Source of the DNA: CBDCGJ01 sp965216645
Lineage (GTDB): Bacteria; Pseudomonadota; Alphaproteobacteria; GCA-2731375
Assembly (NCBI GenBank): GCA_965216645.1
Contig: CBDCGJ010000012.1
Location: 62,001 to 126,000, forward strand
Reading direction: 5' to 3'
DNA length: 64,000 bases
Part shown: piece by piece, positions 60,448 to 64,000 of the stretch
How the letters are laid out: each line of letters starts with the position of its first letter
Numbering within the stretch: position 1 is the stretch's first letter
Notes under the pieces: generated by a model
Told to the model about the DNA's origin: nothing
Databases searched by the model: none
The model's input: the letters and a program-made list of their open reading frames with translations, nothing else
Program-made: the position numbers and the translations under genes

Positions 60448-61643
60448 CGGTGGAGCGGCCGGGGGACCGGGATAAGCCGGAGCATTGGGTCTCCGACGAG
60501 CCGTTCGACCCGATGTCCCGGGAAGTGCTGACGGCGGAGCAGGAGAAGTTCTATCTCGCATCGCAATGGAAGCTGATGTGGTGGAAGTTCCGCCGCCACC
60601 CCTTGGCGATCTTTTCCGGCATCTTCCTGCTGGCCATCTATTTCATGATCGTCTTCTCCGAAGTGGTGGCGCCCTATGGCTTGGAGAAGAAGCATCGCCG
60701 GCACACCTATGCCCCGCCGCAAGGCATTCACCTGTTCCATGAGGGCGAGTTCGTCGGTCCCTTTACCTATGGCTACAAGGTGCGGCGGGATCCGGACACG
60801 CTAAGGCGGATCTACGAGCCGGACACCACCAAAGTGCATCCGCTCCGCTTCCTCTGTCAGGGCGACCGCTACAAATTCTGGGGCGTTTGGCGCGCGCGGT
60901 TCCACTTATTCTGTCCTTACTCCGAGCGGGTCGACGGCAAGCGGGTGCAGGGGACGGTCTTCATCATGGGCACGGACCGGCTGGGCCGCGACCTGTTTTC
61001 CCGTATCATCTATGGCGCGCGGATATCGCTGACCGTCGGCTTGATCGGCATCACCATCAGCTTCGTGGTCGGTCTGACTTTGGGCGGGTTGGCCGGCTAT
61101 TACGGCGGCTGGGTCGATAATGTGGTGCAGCGGCTGATCGAGATGATCCGCTCCTTCCCGGAATTGCCGCTTTGGATGGCGCTGTCAGCAGCCTTGCCGG
61201 TGACCTGGAGCCCGATCGCCGTATTTGCCGGCATTACCGTGATTCTGGGCCTGTTGGATTGGCCCGGCCTGGCCCGCGCCGTGCGCTCCAAACTGCTCAG
61301 TTTGCGGGAGGAGGATTTCGCCACCGCCGCCACCTTGATGGGGGCGAGCCCGCGCCGGGTCATCGCCCGCCACCTGCTGCCCAATTTCATGAGCCACTTG
61401 ATCGCCAGTCTGTCGCTCTCCGTCCCGTCGATGATTTTGGGGGAGACCGCACTTTCCTTCCTCGGCCTCGGCCTGCGCCCGCCGGTGACCAGTTGGGGCG
61501 TGCTGCTGAACGAATCACAGAACATCAACGCCGTCGCCACCTATCCCTGGCTGATCTTCCCGATGCTGCCGGTGGTACTGGTGGTGCTCGCCTTCAACTT
61601 CCTCGGCGACGGCCTGCGCGATGCGGCGGATCCCTATAAGTAG
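60444..61643 (+). CDS. Peptide-type ABC transporter permease (DppC-like) with enlarged periplasmic loop
   Basis: A 399-residue permease; typical DppC proteins have about 300. After the first membrane segment (IFSGIFLLAIYFMIVFSEVV) comes an extra part of about 90 residues in the periplasm (YAPPQGIHLFHEGEFVG, VHPLRFLCQGDRYKFWGVW) before the family motif MGTDRLGRDLFSRIIYGARI. The rest is standard: EAA loop LMGASPRRVIARHLLPNFMS and FLGLGLRPPVTSWG. The loop probably contacts the unusually large binding protein. Last gene of the transporter operon. Confidence 0.93.
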   Translation: MTVERPGDRDKPEHWVSDEPFDPMSREVLTAEQEKFYLASQWKLMWWKFRRHPLAIFSGIFLLAIYFMIVFSEVVAPYGLEKKHRRHTYAPPQGIHLFHEGEFVGPFTYGYKVRRDPDTLRRIYEPDTTKVHPLRFLCQGDRYKFWGVWRARFHLFCPYSERVDGKRVQGTVFIMGTDRLGRDLFSRIIYGARISLTVGLIGITISFVVGLTLGGLAGYYGGWVDNVVQRLIEMIRSFPELPLWMALSAALPVTWSPIAVFAGITVILGLLDWPGLARAVRSKLLSLREEDFATAATLMGASPRRVIARHLLPNFMSHLIASLSLSVPSMILGETALSFLGLGLRPPVTSWGVLLNESQNINAVATYPWLIFPMLPVVLVVLAFNFLGDGLRDAADPYK

Positions 61644-61696
61644 CAACAGAAGGAATGCCGGCCTTGCGCTGGCAAGACGAGAATGCACGCAAGATT

Positions 61697-61712
61697 GAAT
61701 ACTAAAGTATTC
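61697..61712. terminator. AT-rich palindrome between convergent genes
   Basis: GAATACT-AA-AGTATTC, a 7-bp stem with a two-base loop, lies in the 123-bp gap between the permease gene and the convergent usp gene. A second small hairpin (CTTGC/GCAAG) is at about 61664–61677. Either may end transcription; neither has a classic T-run. Confidence 0.35.
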
Positions 61713-61766
61713 ACTCTTCGTCGCCACCCACCGAGCGCTCGAACAAAACGCAAACATTGAATGACG

Positions 61767-62255
61767 TCAGGTGACTTCGTCGATTTGTTCCGGGCTCATG
61801 CCGCCGGGAACGATGATGAGCGGCACGTGCAATTCACCAGCCATTTGCCCGGAAAGCTTGGAGACCAGCGGGCCAGGCCCCTCCTTGTTGGTGGAGGCGC
61901 CGAGTACGAGAATGCGAATAGCCGGATCCTCGTCGATCAGGGCGAGAATTTCGTCCAATGTGTTGCCTTGACGGATGGTGAACTCCGGCATCACGCCGGA
62001 CCAGTGATGGGCGTCGCGGGCGAGCCGGCGCAGCAGTTCTTCGGCCTCCTCCCGCGCTTCTTCCTGCATAATCTCCTGCACCGCCACCCAATGCTGAAAG
62101 TCGGCCGGCTGTATCACCCGCAGCAGCACGACGCTGCCGCCGGTATTGCGGGCGCGGCGGCAGCAATAGCGCAGCGCCGACAGACATTCCGGCGTGTCGT
62201 CGACTACCGCCAGAAACTTATTGCGCAGAAGGGAAGGATCGTCGCTTTCGCTCAT
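61767..62255 (-). CDS. Universal stress protein (UspA family)
   Basis: A 162-residue cytosolic protein: KFLAVVDDTPECLSALRYCC at the start and ILVLGASTNKEGPGPLVSKL with VPLIIVPGG at the end. The usual ATP-binding G-x2-G-x9-G(S/T) is altered to GASTNKEGPGPLV, so nucleotide binding is uncertain. The start at 62255 (MSESDDPSL) is the second ATG; an earlier one at 62276 is possible. It follows trpS by 69 bp and may be co-transcribed with it. Confidence 0.9.
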   Translation of the reverse strand: MSESDDPSLLRNKFLAVVDDTPECLSALRYCCRRARNTGGSVVLLRVIQPADFQHWVAVQEIMQEEAREEAEELLRRLARDAHHWSGVMPEFTIRQGNTLDEILALIDEDPAIRILVLGASTNKEGPGPLVSKLSGQMAGELHVPLIIVPGGMSPEQIDEVT

Positions 62256-62324
62256 GTCAGCCCAATTGACCCCCAATCATTCGTTCCGCCAACTTGCCAC
62301 GGCGATGGGCGCCGCGGCAAGGGA

Positions 62325-63326
62325 TCAGCGGGCCCGTAGGAAGCCGACGACGTCATAGACTTCCTGGAGCACCGGTTCGGCAATGGCGGCGGCGCGTTCG
62401 GCGCCTTCCTTCAGGATCGCGTCGACTTGCGCCGGATCCGCTTGCAGGCGCTGCATTTCCTCGCCCAAGGGACCGAGTTTGGCCACCGCAAGATCCGTCA
62501 GCTGCTGCTTGAAATCGGAAAACTGCTGGCCGCCCACATCCGCCAGCACATCGTCGACGGCCCGGTCGTCGAGGGCGGCGTAAATGGTCACCAGATTTTC
62601 CGCCTCGGGCCGGCCTTCGAAACCGCTCTTGCTTTCGGGCAGCGGTTCCGGATCGGTCTTAGCCTTGCGGATCTTCTGGGCGATCTCGTCCGGCCCGTCG
62701 GACAATCGGATGCGGGAGTAATCGGAGGGGTCCGATTTCGACATCTTCTTCGACCCGTCGCGCAAGCTCATCACCCGGGTCGCCGCACCGAGGATCAAAG
62801 GTTCCGTAATCGGAAAAACCTCCCGGCCGAAATCGTGATTGAACTTCTGCGCGATATCCCGGGTCAACTCCAGATGCTGGCGCTGATCCTCGCCGACCGG
62901 CACATGGGTTGCCTTGTAGAGCAGAATGTCCGCCGCCATCAGGTTGGGATAGACATAGAGCCCGGCGGACGCTTTCTCCCGGTTTTTGCCGGCCTTGTCC
63001 TTGAACTGGGTCATCCGGTTGAGCCAGCCGATGCGGGCGACGCAGTTGAACACCCAAGCCAGCTCGGCATGGGCCGCAACTTGGCTCTGGTTGAAGATAA
63101 TGTGCTTCTTCGGATCGATGCCGGCGGCGAGATAGGCCGTCGTCACCTCCCGCGTGTTCGCTGCCAGTTCCGCCGGATCCTGCCACTGGGTGATCGCGTG
63201 CAGGTCGACGACGCAATAGATGCAGTCATACTCGTCCTGCAGGCGGACGAAATTGCGGATCGCCCCCAGATAGTTACCAAGATGCAGGTTACCGGTGGGC
63301 TGGACGCCCGAAAAAATACGCTTCAT
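62325..63326 (-). CDS. trpS: Tryptophanyl-tRNA synthetase
   Basis: A 333-residue class I synthetase that charges tRNA-Trp. The HIGH-type motif is PTGNLHLGNYLGA near residue 10, and KMSKS is intact in DGSKKMSKSDPSD. Tryptophan-pocket residues lie in VYPNLMAADILLYKATHVPV. Length is the usual 330. ATG 63326 is preceded by an in-frame GTG three bases upstream; I prefer the ATG. It is 66 bp downstream of murJ, a common order in related bacteria. Confidence 0.97.
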   Translation of the reverse strand: MKRIFSGVQPTGNLHLGNYLGAIRNFVRLQDEYDCIYCVVDLHAITQWQDPAELAANTREVTTAYLAAGIDPKKHIIFNQSQVAAHAELAWVFNCVARIGWLNRMTQFKDKAGKNREKASAGLYVYPNLMAADILLYKATHVPVGEDQRQHLELTRDIAQKFNHDFGREVFPITEPLILGAATRVMSLRDGSKKMSKSDPSDYSRIRLSDGPDEIAQKIRKAKTDPEPLPESKSGFEGRPEAENLVTIYAALDDRAVDDVLADVGGQQFSDFKQQLTDLAVAKLGPLGEEMQRLQADPAQVDAILKEGAERAAAIAEPVLQEVYDVVGFLRAR

Positions 63327-63392
63327 CACTGAAATCTCGTTTGCCGACGGCTGTTGAGCGAGCAGGGGTTATGACCCAGTTCGCCCGGCAAA

Positions 63393-64000
63393 TCAACCAG
63401 GGTCGCGGCGCATGATCTGGCGTAGGTCCTTTGTCCGGGCGGCACCTGTGAGGAAGCTGGCGCCAACGAACACCGCCAGACCGAGCGCGACCAGAGCGCC
63501 GATACTGAGAAAGCGCGACAGCTCGCCGCCCTGAAAAAAACCGGCCAACGGCAGCGTGCCGAGCCAGACCGCCAGCGCCATCACAGCGGCACTCAAAATG
63601 ATCGCCGGCCCGCGTCGGCGCAGCCGCGCGTCGAACAGGAACTGGCCGCGGCGGATCAGGATCAGCATGAGGATCGAAATGTTCAGCCAGGCGCTGATCG
63701 CCGTCGCCAACGCCAGGCCCGCATGCAGCAAGTACTGCATCAGGATCAGGTTCAGGACCACATTCACCACCATGCAGCCGCTGGCGACGATCACCGGCGT
63801 CCGCGTATCCTGACGGGCGAAGAAGGCCGGCCCCACCACTTTGATCAGGACATAAGCCGGCAAACCGACCGCATAGGCCATCAGCGCCTGCGCCGTCAGT
63901 TCAGCTTGGAAGCATCGAAAGCGCCGCGCTGAAACAACGTGGTAATCAATTCGTCCGGCATGGCGATATAGGCGAAGGCGGCGGGCACGCTGAGGATCAG
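63393..64000 (-). CDS. murJ: Lipid II flippase MurJ, partial, with one frameshift
   Basis: Only the C-terminal 200 residues of about 515 are in the window. From the edge it reads LSVPAAFAYIAMPDELITTL, FQRGAFDASK, then after a shift AYAVGLPAYVLIKVVGPAFF, ARQDTRTPVIVASGCMVVNV and further membrane segments to IMRRDPG. FQRGAFDAS and FFARQDTRTP are MurJ hallmarks. The frame breaks near 63905: one base appears to be missing in GCTTCCAAGCTGAAC. MurJ flips lipid II for cell-wall synthesis and is normally essential, so a sequencing error is the likely reason. Confidence 0.9.
   Translation of the reverse strand, partial: DPQRARRLRLYRHAGRIDYHVVSARRFRCFQAELTAQALMAYAVGLPAYVLIKVVGPAFFARQDTRTPVIVASGCMVVNVVLNLILMQYLLHAGLALATAISAWLNISILMLILIRRGQFLFDARLRRRGPAIILSAAVMALAVWLGTLPLAGFFQGGELSRFLSIGALVALGLAVFVGASFLTGAARTKDLRQIMRRDPG

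Overview
The window is a stretch of a GC-rich alphaproteobacterial chromosome. The murJ–trpS–usp block at the right end, mutS divergent from a MaeB-type malic enzyme, an SDHAF4-type small protein, TRAP and NitT/TauT-type transporters and scattered palindromic intergenic repeats all fit a Rhodospirillales-like bacterium. No rRNA, tRNA, CRISPR array, phage or plasmid replication gene was found.

Layout. 1–3.2 kb: the start of a TRAP transporter gene, a cysteine hydrolase of the isochorismatase family, and an intact IS110-family (IS1111 group) insertion sequence. 3.2–9.2 kb: a leftward operon for an ureohydrolase, a NitT/TauT-type ABC transporter and an enolase-superfamily enzyme, with a divergent LysR regulator. 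9.3–14.5 kb: hydrolase–OsmC fusion, two small membrane proteins, aldo/keto reductase, class III aminotransferase, and a degenerate nucleotide-cyclase domain on a membrane tail. 14.6–19 kb: a rearranged area with a decayed duplicate of a SAF-domain oxidoreductase gene, an ankyrin protein divergent from a CadC-like TPR regulator, an SDR remnant and the intact SAF gene. 19–25.4 kb: alpha/beta hydrolase, GltS, and a leftward operon of unknown protein, Rieske oxygenase and glutamine-synthetase-like ligase, divergent from an Asp/Glu-racemase-family gene. 25.6–41.8 kb: mostly housekeeping and metabolic genes (htpX, SDH assembly factor, LysR, xanthine-dehydrogenase-type subunit, mutS, maeB, LysE, YdcF, YtoQ, CoA transferase, acyl-CoA ligase) and two small secreted proteins. 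41.9–43.9 kb: a chemoreceptor. 43.9–57.2 kb: two divergent operons. The leftward one holds an aberrant 900-residue ABC protein, a cyclic-nucleotide-binding protein, a methyltransferase-like protein and two hotdog thioesterases. The rightward one holds four glycosyltransferases, a histidine phosphatase and a polysaccharide deacetylase, running into a peptide-type ABC transporter (55.3–61.6 kb). 61.8–64 kb: usp, trpS, murJ.

The strongest signal is the insertion sequence. Its subterminal inverted repeats and its empty target site can both be reconstructed, and an unoccupied copy of the target repeat lies at 57262. The noncoding right end of the element can fold into an internal loop whose two strands match the two halves of that target, as expected of a bridge RNA/seekRNA.

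A second theme is data quality. Seven single-base insertions break the malic enzyme, three break the neighbouring LysE gene, and two more distort an intergenic palindrome next to them. Removing seven bases from maeB, three from lysE and one from the ABC ATPase gene gives proteins of normal family length, so these look like homopolymer overcalls rather than gene decay.
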